A stretch of 64,000 nucleotides of DNA from Aerococcaceae bacterium zg-1292 (GCA_016126655.1 CP065955.1:598501-662500), one strand, 5' to 3'. Counted from the stretch's first letter, positions 27,622-37,792 are shown. The notes: generated by a model not told the origin, from the sequence alone. Translations and numbers: made by a program.

Positions 27622-29373
27622 ATGAAAAAATCAATTAAAAAGATTTTTGCATTGGGAGCATCAGTGCTTGCGTTAGCTTCTGTTGTAACACCGGCTGCAG
27701 TTAGCGTATCCGCACAATCAGTTGAGTTGTCATCAAAAGTTAAAAATGATGAGAAGGGAATTGAAGGTGGTGTATTACGCTACGCATTAGTAGGACCAGC
27801 ATTTTCAGGTGTATTGAACCAAATGCTTTATGATGCACAACCAGACGGTACGATTATCGGATTTTTCCAAGAAAACGTATTAGGTTATGATGAGAACTTC
27901 TTACTCGATGATTCAGGATTTGGTAAAATAAAGTTTGATCAAAAAAATAAACAAGTAACGATTACAATTCCAAAAGGTCATAAATGGAGTGATGGTGAAG
28001 ATATTACAATCGACGATGTCATCTTCCCGTATTATGTAATTGGTCATAAAGATTATCAAGGTATTCGTTACGGCGACAATCTTAAAAACGTTGTCGGTAT
28101 GGAAGAATACCATGATGGTAAAGCTGATAAAATTTCTGGTTTAGAACGTGTCGATGATTATACATTACGTGTAACCTATAAACAATTCCCTAACTCAATG
28201 CTACAAGCTGGTGGTGGGGTATTAACAAACATTGAACCAGAACATTATTTAAAAGATGTGCCAGTTGGTAAATTATTAGATTCTGATAAAGTACGTAAAA
28301 ATCCAGTTGGTATGGGTGCTTTCCGTGTTAAAAAGGTAGTTCCAGGTGAATCTGTAACCTTTGAACCAAATGAATACTACTGGAGAGGTAAACCAAAATT
28401 AGATGGTGTTCAACTAGATGTTGTCAGTCCAGATACAGCCGTTGCTGAAATGCAAACAGGTCGTTATGATATTGCATCGTTACCAGCAGATCAATATGAA
28501 GTATTCAAAGATGCTAAAAATATGCAAGTGCTAGGTATCGTTCAAAATGCCTACACCTATATCGGATTCAAATTTGGTAAATTCGAAGATGGCGAAAATA
28601 AACCAGATGAATCAAAAGTATATGCTGATAAAGCAATCCGTCAAGCGATGGCATATGCCATTGATAATGATGCCATCGGTGAGCGTTTCTACCACGGTTT
28701 ACGTTGGAGAGCCAATTCGCCAATTACACCGAACTTCAAAGAATATCATGATGATTCCATTAAAGGCTATCCATATGATATGGAAAAAGCGAAGAAAATT
28801 TTAGCCGATGCAGGCTATAAAGATAAAGATGGTGATGGTTTCATCGAAGACAAAAATGGTAAACCATTTACCTTGAATTTTGCGTCAATGTCAGGTGGCG
28901 AGACTGCACAACCTTTAGCAGAATACTATATGCAACAATGGGCTGAATTAGGAATCAATGTTAAATTAGTTGATGGTCAATTGATGGAATTCAATTCTTT
29001 CTATGAATCATTGAAAAAAGATGATGAAAAAATTGATGTATTCTTAGGTGCTGTCGGTATTGGTGGCGATCCAAACCCATCAGGTTTATTCGGACGTAAA
29101 GAATCATTCAACTATACGCGTTGGGCGTCAGAAGAAAACGACAAATTATTGGCAGCAATCGCATCGGATAAAGCGTTTGAAGATGACTTCCGTAAGAAAG
29201 CGTTCAGCGACTGGCAAAAATATATGATGGAAGAATTACCAGTTATTCCTACATTATTCCGTTACGGTATTGAAGTTGTTAATAATCGTGTGAAAAACTA
29301 CGATACACAAATTGGTTCGGATTTATCATGGGCTGATGTTGAATTAACAGCGGACAAACCATACGCACAATAA
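27622..29373 (+). CDS. oppA: Oligopeptide-binding protein, SBP family 5 (copy 1), no lipobox
   Basis: Extracellular peptide receptor for an Opp-type ABC importer. 583 residues. The N-terminal signal peptide (LGASVLALASVVTPAAVS) has a signal peptidase I site (SVSA-QS) but lacks a lipobox cysteine. The family-5 body shows ITIPKGHKWSDGEDITIDDV, YTLRVTYKQFPNS, RKNPVGMGAFRVKK, KAIRQAMAYAIDND and ADAGYKDKDGDGFIEDKNG. No permease or ATPase genes lie nearby, so it must serve a transporter elsewhere or act alone. It has a near-identical neighbour. RBS AGGAGG is ideal. Confidence 0.9.
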   Translation: MKKSIKKIFALGASVLALASVVTPAAVSVSAQSVELSSKVKNDEKGIEGGVLRYALVGPAFSGVLNQMLYDAQPDGTIIGFFQENVLGYDENFLLDDSGFGKIKFDQKNKQVTITIPKGHKWSDGEDITIDDVIFPYYVIGHKDYQGIRYGDNLKNVVGMEEYHDGKADKISGLERVDDYTLRVTYKQFPNSMLQAGGGVLTNIEPEHYLKDVPVGKLLDSDKVRKNPVGMGAFRVKKVVPGESVTFEPNEYYWRGKPKLDGVQLDVVSPDTAVAEMQTGRYDIASLPADQYEVFKDAKNMQVLGIVQNAYTYIGFKFGKFEDGENKPDESKVYADKAIRQAMAYAIDNDAIGERFYHGLRWRANSPITPNFKEYHDDSIKGYPYDMEKAKKILADAGYKDKDGDGFIEDKNGKPFTLNFASMSGGETAQPLAEYYMQQWAELGINVKLVDGQLMEFNSFYESLKKDDEKIDVFLGAVGIGGDPNPSGLFGRKESFNYTRWASEENDKLLAAIASDKAFEDDFRKKAFSDWQKYMMEELPVIPTLFRYGIEVVNNRVKNYDTQIGSDLSWADVELTADKPYAQ

Positions 29374-29384
29374 TTGAATAAACG

Positions 29385-29412
29385 AAGAGAGCTGTTGGGC
29401 TCTCTTTTTTTT
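29385..29412 (+). terminator. Terminator after first oppA copy
   Basis: AGAGAGC (29386-29392) pairs with GCTCTCT (29399-29405), followed by a run of eight T's overlapping the stem end. A nearly equivalent terminator follows the second copy, so it may have been duplicated with the gene. Confidence 0.87.
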
Positions 29413-29648
29413 GCTAGTGTCAAAATTAAATTACTCTCATTCATCTGGAACATTAAATTTATATAATAATAAGATGTCCAAAAACAGTAACGATATCAGT
29501 TTTAGATGCGTTTTCATTAAAACTCAAAAGAAATGAGATGATTTTTTTATGAGAAAGATAAAAAAATGCTAATAAAGGTGTTGCTTTTTAGTTTAAATTA
29601 AGGTAAGATAAGAATATAAATTTGAAGCAACAATTTAGGAGGTTAATT

Positions 29649-31400
29649 ATGAGAAAAACTCTAAAAAAATTATTTGTATTAGGAGCATCAGCATTGCTAC
29701 TGTCTTCAGCTGTTTTTGGACCAGCTGCTACAGTGTCAGCGCAATCAGTTGATTTACCGACACAAGTAAAAAATGAAGAAAAATCAATTGAAGGTGGCAT
29801 TTTACGTTATGCGATGGTAGGCCCAGCATTTGCGGGTGTTTTAAACACTATGGTCTATGATGCCAATCCAGATGCGGTTGTTCTAGGGTTCTTACAAGAT
29901 AGCTTATTAGGATACGACGAAAACTTTTTATTAGATAATTCAGGGTTTGGAGATATTGAATTCGATCAAAAAAACAAACAAGTAACCATTAAAATTCCTA
30001 AAGGTCATAAATGGAGTGATGGTGAAGACATTACGATTGATGACGTTATTTTCCCATATTATGTGATTGGACATAAAGATTATACGGGTGTTCGTTATGG
30101 GGATGATGTTTCTAACGTTGTCGGTATGGAAGAGTACCATGAAGGAAAAGCAGATAAAATCTCTGGTTTAGAGCGTGTTGATGATTATACTTTACGTGTA
30201 ACCTATAAACAATTCCCGAACTCAATGTTACAAGCGGGTGGTGGGGTAATGAACTACATCGAACCTGAACACTACTTAAAAGATGTGCCAGTAAAAGACT
30301 TAGTTGACTCAGATAAAGTCCGTAAAAATCCAGTCGGTATGGGTGCATTCCGTGTAACGAAAGTGGTTCCTGGTGAATCTGTAACGTTTGAAGCCAATGA
30401 ATACTACTGGAGAGGTAAACCAAAATTAGATGGTGTTCAATTGGATGTCGTTAGTGATGAAACATCCATTGCTGAAATGAAGGCAGGTCGTTATGACATT
30501 GCTTCATTACCAGCTGACCAATATGAAGTTTTTAAAGATGCTAAAAATATGCAAGTATTAGGGGACATTCAAAATGCCTACACATATATTGGATTTAAAT
30601 TAGGTAAGTTTGAAGATGGCGAAAACAAACCAGATGACTCTAAAGTTATTGCTGATAAAGCAATCCGTCAAGCGATGGCGTATGCAATTGATAATGATGC
30701 GATCGGTGAGCGTTTCTACCATGGATTACGTTGGAGAGCCAATACACCGATTACACCGAACTTCAAAGAGTACCACGATGATTCTGTCGAAGGTTATCCA
30801 TATGATATGGAAAAAGCGAAAAAAATCTTAGCAGATGCAGGTTATAAAGATGCAGATGGCGATGGTTTCATCGAAGATAAAAATGGTAAACCATTTACCT
30901 TAAACTTTGCGTCAATGGCAGGTGGCGAAACAGCCCAACCATTAGCAGAGTACTACATGCAACAATGGGCTGAATTAGGAATCGATGTTAAATTAGTTAA
31001 AGGTCAATTAATGGAATTTAACGCTTTCTATGAAGCGCTGAAAAAAGATGCTGAAGATATTGATGTTTACCAAGGTGCTTGGGGTACAGGTGGCGATCCA
31101 AACCCTTCAGGATTATATGGACGTAAAGCTGCTTTCAACTATACGCGTTGGGCAACAGAAGAGCATGATAAATTATTAGAAGCAATCGGATCAGATGAAG
31201 CGTTCGAAGATGAATTCCGTAAGAAAGCATTTAGCGATTGGCAAAAATATATGATGGAAGAATTACCAATTATTCCAACACTATACCGTTACAACATTAC
31301 AGCTGTTAATAATCGTGTGAAAAACTACGATATTAAGGTTGGCTCAGACTTATCATTAGCTGATGTTGAGTTAACGGCCGAAGAACCATATGCTGAATAA
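29649..31400 (+). CDS. oppA: Oligopeptide-binding protein, SBP family 5 (copy 2), no lipobox
   Basis: Tandem paralogue of the preceding gene, same length (583 residues from the ATG at 29649, with AGGAGG upstream; an in-frame TTG at 29622 precedes that RBS). Most of the mature sequence is identical, including KGHKWSDGEDITIDDVIFP and PFTLNFASM. Differences cluster at the signal peptide, near residues 50-80 (MVYDANPDAVVLGFLQDS against copy 1 MLYDAQPDGTIIGFFQEN), and at scattered ligand-side positions such as YQGAWGTGGD against FLGAVGIGGD. That suggests altered peptide preference. It too lacks a lipobox cysteine (TVSAQSVDL). Confidence 0.9.
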   Translation: MRKTLKKLFVLGASALLLSSAVFGPAATVSAQSVDLPTQVKNEEKSIEGGILRYAMVGPAFAGVLNTMVYDANPDAVVLGFLQDSLLGYDENFLLDNSGFGDIEFDQKNKQVTIKIPKGHKWSDGEDITIDDVIFPYYVIGHKDYTGVRYGDDVSNVVGMEEYHEGKADKISGLERVDDYTLRVTYKQFPNSMLQAGGGVMNYIEPEHYLKDVPVKDLVDSDKVRKNPVGMGAFRVTKVVPGESVTFEANEYYWRGKPKLDGVQLDVVSDETSIAEMKAGRYDIASLPADQYEVFKDAKNMQVLGDIQNAYTYIGFKLGKFEDGENKPDDSKVIADKAIRQAMAYAIDNDAIGERFYHGLRWRANTPITPNFKEYHDDSVEGYPYDMEKAKKILADAGYKDADGDGFIEDKNGKPFTLNFASMAGGETAQPLAEYYMQQWAELGIDVKLVKGQLMEFNAFYEALKKDAEDIDVYQGAWGTGGDPNPSGLYGRKAAFNYTRWATEEHDKLLEAIGSDEAFEDEFRKKAFSDWQKYMMEELPIIPTLYRYNITAVNNRVKNYDIKVGSDLSLADVELTAEEPYAE

Positions 31401-31415
31401 TTAAATAGTTTGTAA

Positions 31416-31441
31416 AGAGGGCCTTAGGCTCTCTTTTTTTA
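31416..31441 (+). terminator. Terminator after second oppA copy
   Basis: AGAGGGCC (31416-31423) pairs with GGCTCTCT (31427-31434, with a G-U), followed by T's. Confidence 0.85.
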
Positions 31442-31577
31442 TGGATTTTTGCGATAATTGAGAGAAATTCTTGCAAGCAACAGAATATTTCGGTAAAGTG
31501 AATTTATCAGTTTAGCGCTACCCTCAATAGAAGGCTATTGGATGCAGCGAATAAGGATATAATGAGGTGACAATAGT

Positions 31578-32150
31578 ATGAAAACAAACAAAGCAACTAT
31601 ATTAAGTCAACAAGACGAGCGCTTAGTCTCATCGAATCAGATTTTTGATGGCCATATTATGCAATTGTATGTGAATCAAATTCGACTAGATAATGAGGCT
31701 GTTGTGGAGCGCGAAATCATTCATCATCTGCCTGCTGTATGCGTGTTAGCAACTGATGAAGATAAAGTAGTTTTAGTGAAACAATATCGTGCAGCGATTG
31801 CACGTGAAATTTACGAAATTCCTGCCGGCTTACTCGATATGGAGCACGATGGTTTAGAAGCGGCACTCGTTGGTGCTAAGCGTGAATTAGAAGAAGAAAC
31901 AGCTTATCAAGCAAGCCAGTGGCATGAGTTATCAACTTTCTATGTCTCACCTGGTTATTTAGATGAACAAATCACACTCTTTCATGCTACTGGATTAACA
32001 AAGATTGATAATCCGCTGCCACAAGATGAAAATGAAAATGTAACAGTACATGAATTTACTAAACACGAGATTCAAGCGATGATTCAAGCAGGAGAGATTG
32101 TGGATGTGAAGACTTTATTAGCCTTACAACATTGGCTATTTAACACATAG
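31578..32150 (+). CDS. nudF: ADP-ribose pyrophosphatase (Nudix hydrolase, NudF type)
   Basis: Hydrolyses ADP-ribose to AMP and ribose-5-phosphate. 190 residues. The Nudix box is AALVGAKRELEEETAY, preceded by the NudF-typical QYRAAIAREIYEIPAGLLD and followed by the FYVSPGYLDEQITLF signature of ADP-ribose pyrophosphatases. RBS GAGGTG precedes the ATG. The TAG stop lies inside the first bases of the following hairpin element (AACACATAGTGCGAG), so that element may have supplied the present C-terminus. nudF, a small membrane gene and mtnN in this order also occur in streptococci. Confidence 0.9.
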   Translation: MKTNKATILSQQDERLVSSNQIFDGHIMQLYVNQIRLDNEAVVEREIIHHLPAVCVLATDEDKVVLVKQYRAAIAREIYEIPAGLLDMEHDGLEAALVGAKRELEEETAYQASQWHELSTFYVSPGYLDEQITLFHATGLTKIDNPLPQDENENVTVHEFTKHEIQAMIQAGEIVDVKTLLALQHWLFNT

Positions 32151-32623
32151 TGCGAGAGCGGGTGTTCTGGCTTGAACCACTGGAGGAAGGCACCGGCGTG
32201 CGTGCAACGCACAGAGGGGACTTCTGAAGTGGACGTCAAGCCAACCCGCACGAGCCGGAATAACACATAGTGCGACAATGAGCGGTCTGAAATGAATCAC
32301 TGGAGCAGAGGTTGAAGAAGTGCTAAAGCACTTCGAAAGCTATGCGAAGTGGAAGTCATTTCAGCTCATTGGAGCCATAATAACACATAGTGCGAGAGCG
32401 GGTGTTCTGGCTTGAACCACTGGAGGAAGACACCGGTGTGCGTGCAACGCACAGAGGGGGACTTCTGAAGTGGACGTCAAGCCAACCCGCAGGAGCCATA
32501 ATAACACATAGTGCGAGAGCGGGTGTTCTGGCTTGAACCACTGGAGGAAGGCACCGGCGTGCGTATAACGCACAAAGGGGATTTCTGAAGTGGACGTCAA
32601 GCCAACCCGCAGGAGCCATAATA
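32145..32623 (+). repeat. Four tandem SD-linked hairpin elements (locus 4)
   Basis: Copies at about 32145-32263, 32264-32381, 32382-32501 and 32502-32623. Copies 1, 3 and 4 share arms TGGCTTGA with TCAAGCCA. Copy 2 has different arms, TGAAATGA with TCATTTCA, and a different perfect apical hairpin (GAAGTGC-TAAA-GCACTTC against GTGCG-TGCAA-CGCAC). The last copy ends CCATAATA, one base before the CGGAGGT ribosome-binding site of the next gene. Confidence 0.92.
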
Positions 32624-32634
32624 CGGAGGTAACC

Positions 32635-33015
32635 ATGCGTTTTAAATCAAAAGAAGAACATGAAAAAGAACAGATGAATCGCTTATTAGAGCGAGCAAAT
32701 GAGAATTATTATGAGTATAATGACTTTGAAGGTGATTCCTATCCTTATGGTGAGATGGGTGAACCTTATCTAACAGATGAAGCGTATATAACTGAGGAAT
32801 CATATGGTATGAATGAGTCGTATGCAGTAGATGATGATTATCTCTATGACTCGGATTCATCTGTTGCTGCCAATGATAATAGGCAGTCGCGACCAGAACC
32901 TGTGCGCGGACGCCGGAGCAAGTATCATGCGCGCATTGATAAATTTTTAAATAGTGGCATAATAATTGTAGGTGTCTTACTATTAGCCGTTTTATTGATT
33001 GCATTTTTAGTTTAA
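32635..33015 (+). CDS. Small acidic, tyrosine-rich, C-terminally anchored membrane protein
   Basis: I do not recognise the family. 126 residues from the ATG at 32635, with CGGAGGT upstream. The N-terminus is a charged helix-prone stretch (SKEEHEKEQMNRLLERANENY). An acidic Tyr/Glu/Asp-rich middle follows (about 25-80, repeated EPYLTDEAYITEE-like pieces), then a basic patch RGRRSKYHARIDKFL and a single C-terminal helix SGIIIVGVLLLAVLLIAFLV ending at the stop. It is predicted to be tail-anchored with the bulk in the cytoplasm. Position between nudF and mtnN parallels a small membrane protein gene in streptococci. Confidence 0.75.
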   Translation: MRFKSKEEHEKEQMNRLLERANENYYEYNDFEGDSYPYGEMGEPYLTDEAYITEESYGMNESYAVDDDYLYDSDSSVAANDNRQSRPEPVRGRRSKYHARIDKFLNSGIIIVGVLLLAVLLIAFLV

Positions 33016-33032
33016 AGATTGGAGTAAAACAA

Positions 33033-33725
33033 ATGAAAATTGGTATTATTGGAGCAATGGAAGAAGAGATTCGCTCGTTAAAGTTGGCAATTCAGGACGC
33101 TGCTGAACAAGTGTTATTTAATCAAACATTTATTGTAGGGACTTTGGGAACACATGATGTTGTTTTGGTGCAGTCTGGAATTGGTAAAGTGAATGCAGCG
33201 ATTACGACGACATTGTTAGTGCAACATTTTGCTGTGGATATTATTATTAATACAGGAACTGCCGGGGGATTACATACGGGATTAAAAGTAGGTAGTGTTG
33301 TAATTGCAGATAGATTGAGTCACCATGATGTGGATGTCACTGGTTTTGGTTATGTAAAAGGACAGATGGCAGGTATGCCGGCGCTGTACTATTCTGATAG
33401 CGATTATTTACGTGTTGCAAAGCAAGCGTGCCGTTTATTAGGTATTGAACCTGCACTCGGATTAATTGTTTCAGGTGACCAATTTGTGAATCATGCAGAA
33501 AAGGTCCAAGCGATTAAGGCTGATTTTCCTAAAGCGTTAGCGTGTGAAATGGAGTCGGCAGCGATTGCGCAGACTGCTCATGTGCTAGGGGTACCATTTG
33601 TTATTATTCGTGCAATTAGTGATAGTGCGGATGAAGTGGCGACGATGTCTTTTGATGAATTTGTCATCGAAGCTGGTCGCGTTTCTGCCCAAATGGTGCA
33701 ACATTTTATTGAGATTCTAGAATAA
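33033..33725 (+). CDS. mtnN: 5'-methylthioadenosine/S-adenosylhomocysteine nucleosidase
   Basis: Splits adenine from MTA and SAH, feeding methionine salvage and the AI-2 route. 230 residues. Family motifs: MKIGIIGAMEEEI at the N-terminus, GIGKVNAAI, NTGTAGGL, SGDQFV, the substrate-binding ACEMESAAIAQ, and RAISDSAD with the catalytic aspartate. RBS TGGAG precedes the ATG; 17 bp follow the small membrane protein gene. Confidence 0.96.
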   Translation: MKIGIIGAMEEEIRSLKLAIQDAAEQVLFNQTFIVGTLGTHDVVLVQSGIGKVNAAITTTLLVQHFAVDIIINTGTAGGLHTGLKVGSVVIADRLSHHDVDVTGFGYVKGQMAGMPALYYSDSDYLRVAKQACRLLGIEPALGLIVSGDQFVNHAEKVQAIKADFPKALACEMESAAIAQTAHVLGVPFVIIRAISDSADEVATMSFDEFVIEAGRVSAQMVQHFIEILE

Positions 33726-33730
33726 GTATA

Positions 33731-33763
33731 AAACCCTCGGTGATTTTTCACTGAGGGTTTTTT
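33731..33763. terminator. Bidirectional terminator between mtnN and malP
   Basis: AAACCCTCGGTGA pairs with TCACTGAGGGTTT around a short T loop. T-runs lie on the right and, on the minus strand, after the left arm. It serves both convergent genes. Confidence 0.88.
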
Positions 33764-33770
33764 GAAGCGA

Positions 33771-36032
33771 TTATTTTTCTAAATGCCAAATGTCTTCGTT
33801 GTAGTCATTAATTGTACGGTCAGCAGAGAAGTATCCTGCTTTTGCGATATTGATTAATGATTTACGTAACCATAAGTTGTAATCTTGGTATTCAGCGTAC
33901 ATTTTTTCTTTCGCTTGAATAAACTCTTCCAAGTCGATTAAGGTCATGAACCAATCTTTATTAATTAATTCATTATGTAAACGATATAGACGATCTGGAT
34001 TACCAACAGCAAGCATTTCTTCGCTAACAATAAAGTCAACGAGTGGTTTAATAGCTTCACGGTTGTAGTAATCATGTGCAACATAACCATTTGTTTCATA
34101 TAAATGAATGATTTCGTCACTTTCTTTACCGAAAATCGTAATGTTCTCATCACCAACTAATTGATGAATTTCAACGTTGGCACCATCTAATGTACCTAAT
34201 GTTAAGGCACCGTTTAACATGAATTTCATATTACCAGTACCAGATGCTTCTTTTGAAGCAAGTGAGATTTGTTCTGAAATGTTAGCAGCTGGAATTAAGT
34301 ATGTTGCAGCGGTCACATTATAGTTTTCAATCATCACAACTTGTAAGTGTGGGCTTACTTCTGGGTCTTTAGCAATAATTTCAGAAAGGTTCAAGATTAA
34401 ATGAATCACGTCTTGAGCGATTGTGTAGGCAGGAGCAGCTTTACCACCAAAAATAATTGTAATTGGGGTTGCTGGAATTTCACCATTTTTAATCGCGTAG
34501 TATTTATGAATAATGTATAAGGCTAACATTTGTTGACGTTTATATTCATGCATACGTTTGATTTGTACATCGATAATTGAGTGTGTGTTAATTTCAATGC
34601 CTTGAGTAGTTTTCAGACGTTCTTGTAAAGCCTTTTTATTATCATGTTTTATGGCACGTAATTCATTGATAACATCTTCATCATCAATAAATTCAAGTAA
34701 TCCTTCTAAATTGCTGTCTTTACGCCATTGTGTACCGATAGTTTTATCCAATAATTTTGCTAATTGTGGATTGGCATCCATTAACCAACGACGGAATGTA
34801 ATACCGTTTGTCTTATTATTGAATTTTTCTGGATATAACTCATAGAAGGCTTTTAACTCAGATTTTTTCAAGATATCGGTATGTAATGCTGCTACCCCAT
34901 TGACACTATATCCGTAATGGATAGATAAATGTGCCATATGAACACGTTGATGTTCATCAATAATCGTTACTGCTGGATTATTAGGGAACTGTTCTTTCAT
35001 CTTTTCATCCAATGTATGAATAATTGGAATTAATTGAGGCACTACTTCTTCTAAGTCGTGTAAAGGCCATTTTTCTAAGGCTTCTGCTAAAATTGTATGG
35101 TTTGTAAAAGCTGTCATTGAACGAACAATTTCAATGGCTTCATCCATTTCGATGCCACGTTCAGTTAATAAACGAATCATTTCAGGGATTACAAGGGCAG
35201 GGTGTGTATCATTAATTTGAATCACTGCATAATCAGCTAAGTCATGTAAATTGCTTCCTTTTGCAGTTGCTTCTTCTAAAATTAATTGGGCACCATTAGA
35301 TACCATAAAGTATTGTTGGTAAATACGTAATAATTCACCTGCGTGGTCTGAATCATCTGGGTATAAGAATAACGTTAAGTTTTCAAAGATATTCCCTTTA
35401 TCAAATTGGATACCATCATGGATAATATTGCTATTCACTGAATCTAAGTCGAATAAACGTAAACGTGTTTTTTTGTCTTGTTTATAACCTAATACATCTA
35501 AGTTATATAATGTAGACCTTAATTCAAAATGTTTGAATGGAACAGTGTAACGTTGTTCTGCTTTAACTACCCAGTCTTTACCAGTTAACCAAGGATCTGG
35601 TGTTGTGGTTTGTTGATTATTGTTAAATACTTGGCGGAATAATCCGAAATGATAATTTAAACCAATACCATCGCCGTTTAAACCAAGTGTTGCGATTGAG
35701 TCAACAAAGCAGGCTGCTAATCGTCCTAAACCACCGTTACCTAAAGAAGGTTCATTTTCAGCTTGCTCGATATCCATCATATTTTTTCCTGCTGCAGTTA
35801 ATTCCGCTTGAACTTCATCGTAAATACCTAAGTTCAATAAATTATTACTTAGTAATTTACCGATTAAAAATTCAGCAGAGAAGTAATACAACTTCTTCCT
35901 TGAGTCGTGTGTCGGCAATTGTTCTGAGCGCTCACGAACGATTTCGAATAAAATATGGTATAATTCTTGTTCTGAACATTCAGCAATTGGTTTTGAATAT
36001 AAATTTTTTGCGTAATTTGCTACTAATGTCAT
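33771..36032 (-). CDS. malP: Maltodextrin/glycogen phosphorylase
   Basis: Releases glucose-1-phosphate from alpha-1,4-glucans, using pyridoxal phosphate. 753 residues, the length of streptococcal MalP. The PLP site is [29 protein letters not shown] (read in parts), and the catalytic lysine context plus the [13 protein letters not shown] motif are present. I start at the minus-strand ATG at 36032, which has AAGGAG seven bases upstream. A longer frame to 36065 would lie ahead of that RBS. It lies 171 bp after malQ in the same direction, with MalQ making longer dextrins for it. Confidence 0.94.
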   Translation of the reverse strand: MTLVANYAKNLYSKPIAECSEQELYHILFEIVRERSEQLPTHDSRKKLYYFSAEFLIGKLLSNNLLNLGIYDEVQAELTAAGKNMMDIEQAENEPSLGNGGLGRLAACFVDSIATLGLNGDGIGLNYHFGLFRQVFNNNQQTTTPDPWLTGKDWVVKAEQRYTVPFKHFELRSTLYNLDVLGYKQDKKTRLRLFDLDSVNSNIIHDGIQFDKGNIFENLTLFLYPDDSDHAGELLRIYQQYFMVSNGAQLILEEATAKGSNLHDLADYAVIQINDTHPALVIPEMIRLLTERGIEMDEAIEIVRSMTAFTNHTILAEALEKWPLHDLEEVVPQLIPIIHTLDEKMKEQFPNNPAVTIIDEHQRVHMAHLSIHYGYSVNGVAALHTDILKKSELKAFYELYPEKFNNKTNGITFRRWLMDANPQLAKLLDKTIGTQWRKDSNLEGLLEFIDDEDVINELRAIKHDNKKALQERLKTTQGIEINTHSIIDVQIKRMHEYKRQQMLALYIIHKYYAIKNGEIPATPITIIFGGKAAPAYTIAQDVIHLILNLSEIIAKDPEVSPHLQVVMIENYNVTAATYLIPAANISEQISLASKEASGTGNMKFMLNGALTLGTLDGANVEIHQLVGDENITIFGKESDEIIHLYETNGYVAHDYYNREAIKPLVDFIVSEEMLAVGNPDRLYRLHNELINKDWFMTLIDLEEFIQAKEKMYAEYQDYNLWLRKSLINIAKAGYFSADRTINDYNEDIWHLEK

Positions 36033-36203
36033 GTTTAACTCCTTAAAAATATTTTTGATTGTCAAATTAGGAAAGGCAGTTTATCACGTTTTTAAGGCAC
36101 GATAAGCTACCTTTTCCACGATTATTTGAACATGCGATACAGTGTATCATAAAAACATTTAAAATAATATTCTTTTTTTGTGATTATTTTGAGAAATGGC
36201 AAC

Positions 36204-37730
36204 TTAATCGTTTTCAGATGCAGTTTCTTTCTCAGCTTCAACTAAAGCAGGGTTGGCACGGAAGTATGTTTCAGTATAATCCGTTAATTTAGCGATAATT
36301 TCTGGGGTAATCGCATCTGCTTTCATACGCCATAACCAGTTAATACCGATAGTTGATGGTGTATTCATTCGTGCAGTATTATCTAAGTCTAATAAATCTT
36401 GCATCGTGAAGATGACTTGATTACTTACTGAAGCGGATAATGTACGATTCATTGCCTCAGCAATTGTTTCGTTGTCTTTTCGGTTGGTATAGTGATCCGC
36501 TTGTTCAGCGTTGGCTTTTGCGGTTGACTGATACCAACCGGTGACAGTTTCATTATCATGAGTACCGAGATAACTGATTGTATTTTGTACATAGTTATGC
36601 GGTAAATCTAATGATTCTGCACCACCAAAGCCGAATTGTAAGATACGCATACCAGGGAATCCTGTACCGTCGCGCATATCGATGACTTCTTGTGTTAAGA
36701 AGCCTAAGTCTTCTGCGATAATATTTAATTCGCCCAATTCTTTTTTGATTTGATTGAATAATTTTAAACCAGGTCCTTTAACCCATTGACCATAGGCAGC
36801 GGTAGGAGAACCGAATGGCACTTCCCAGTAAGATTCGAAACCTCTAAAGTGGTCGATACGCACTTGGTCATAAATTTTGAAACTTTCTTTCAAACGCAGT
36901 ACCCACCATGCATATTGGTCTTTTTCCATATAATCCCAGTCGTAAATAGGATTCCCCCAATATTGACCATCATCTGAAAATTCATCCGGTGGACATCCAG
37001 CGACAACCGTTGGTTCTAGTGTTTCACTGACTTTAAATAATTGAGGTGTCGTCCACATTTCAACGGAATCCGCCGCAACATAAATTGGCATATCTCCAAT
37101 AATTTGAATATGGTGTTCATTAGCATATTTTTTCAATGCTAACCATTGTTCAAAGAAGAAAAATTGTGTGACGCGATGGTAATTCATTTCATCACTTAAA
37201 AGATTGGTGTAATGCGCTAATGCTTCTGGTTGACGTAGTCGAATATCTTCGTCCCATTCATTCCATGCGCGTAAGCCAAAATGTTCTTTAATTGCCATAT
37301 ATTCAACATATGGTTGTAACCAATGATTATTTTCTTCTACGAAGCGGTCAAATGCTTGAGTATCATTGGATGATAAGAAGTTTTTAACTGCTAATTCAAG
37401 AATTGGTCGGCGTTGAACGAAAATTTCACCATAATCCACAGTTTCTTCATCCGCACCGAACACTACCGTGTCGTAATCGGATTGATTCAAGTAGCCTTTT
37501 TCAGCTAATAAATCAAAATCAATAAAATGTGTATTACCCGCAAAGGCAGAAAACGATTGGTACGGTGAATCTCCGTAACTGGTTGTCCCTAACGGTAAGA
37601 TTTGCCAATACGTTTGTTTGCTGGCTACTAAGAAATCGACAAAATCATATGCAGATTTTCCAAACGTACCAATACCGAATTTGTTTGGTAAGGATGAAAT
37701 ATGCATAAGCACACCACTTGACCGTGTCAT
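36204..37730 (-). CDS. malQ: 4-alpha-glucanotransferase (amylomaltase)
   Basis: Disproportionates maltodextrins, releasing glucose and longer chains for MalP. 508 residues from the minus-strand ATG at 37730, with AGGAGGG upstream. GH77 motifs: SSLPNKFGIGTFG at the N-terminus, WQILPLGTTSYGDSPYQSFSAFAGN, nucleophile Asp in QVRIDHFRGF, acid Glu in IIAEDLGFLTQEV and YLGTHDNETVTGW. It is the first gene of the malQ-malP unit, transcribed away from malR. Confidence 0.96.
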   Translation of the reverse strand: MTRSSGVLMHISSLPNKFGIGTFGKSAYDFVDFLVASKQTYWQILPLGTTSYGDSPYQSFSAFAGNTHFIDFDLLAEKGYLNQSDYDTVVFGADEETVDYGEIFVQRRPILELAVKNFLSSNDTQAFDRFVEENNHWLQPYVEYMAIKEHFGLRAWNEWDEDIRLRQPEALAHYTNLLSDEMNYHRVTQFFFFEQWLALKKYANEHHIQIIGDMPIYVAADSVEMWTTPQLFKVSETLEPTVVAGCPPDEFSDDGQYWGNPIYDWDYMEKDQYAWWVLRLKESFKIYDQVRIDHFRGFESYWEVPFGSPTAAYGQWVKGPGLKLFNQIKKELGELNIIAEDLGFLTQEVIDMRDGTGFPGMRILQFGFGGAESLDLPHNYVQNTISYLGTHDNETVTGWYQSTAKANAEQADHYTNRKDNETIAEAMNRTLSASVSNQVIFTMQDLLDLDNTARMNTPSTIGINWLWRMKADAITPEIIAKLTDYTETYFRANPALVEAEKETASEND

Positions 37731-37792
37731 AATTAACCCTCCTATTTTGTCTCTCAAGATTGGTTGAGAAAACTATTTTTTTATTCGCCTTT

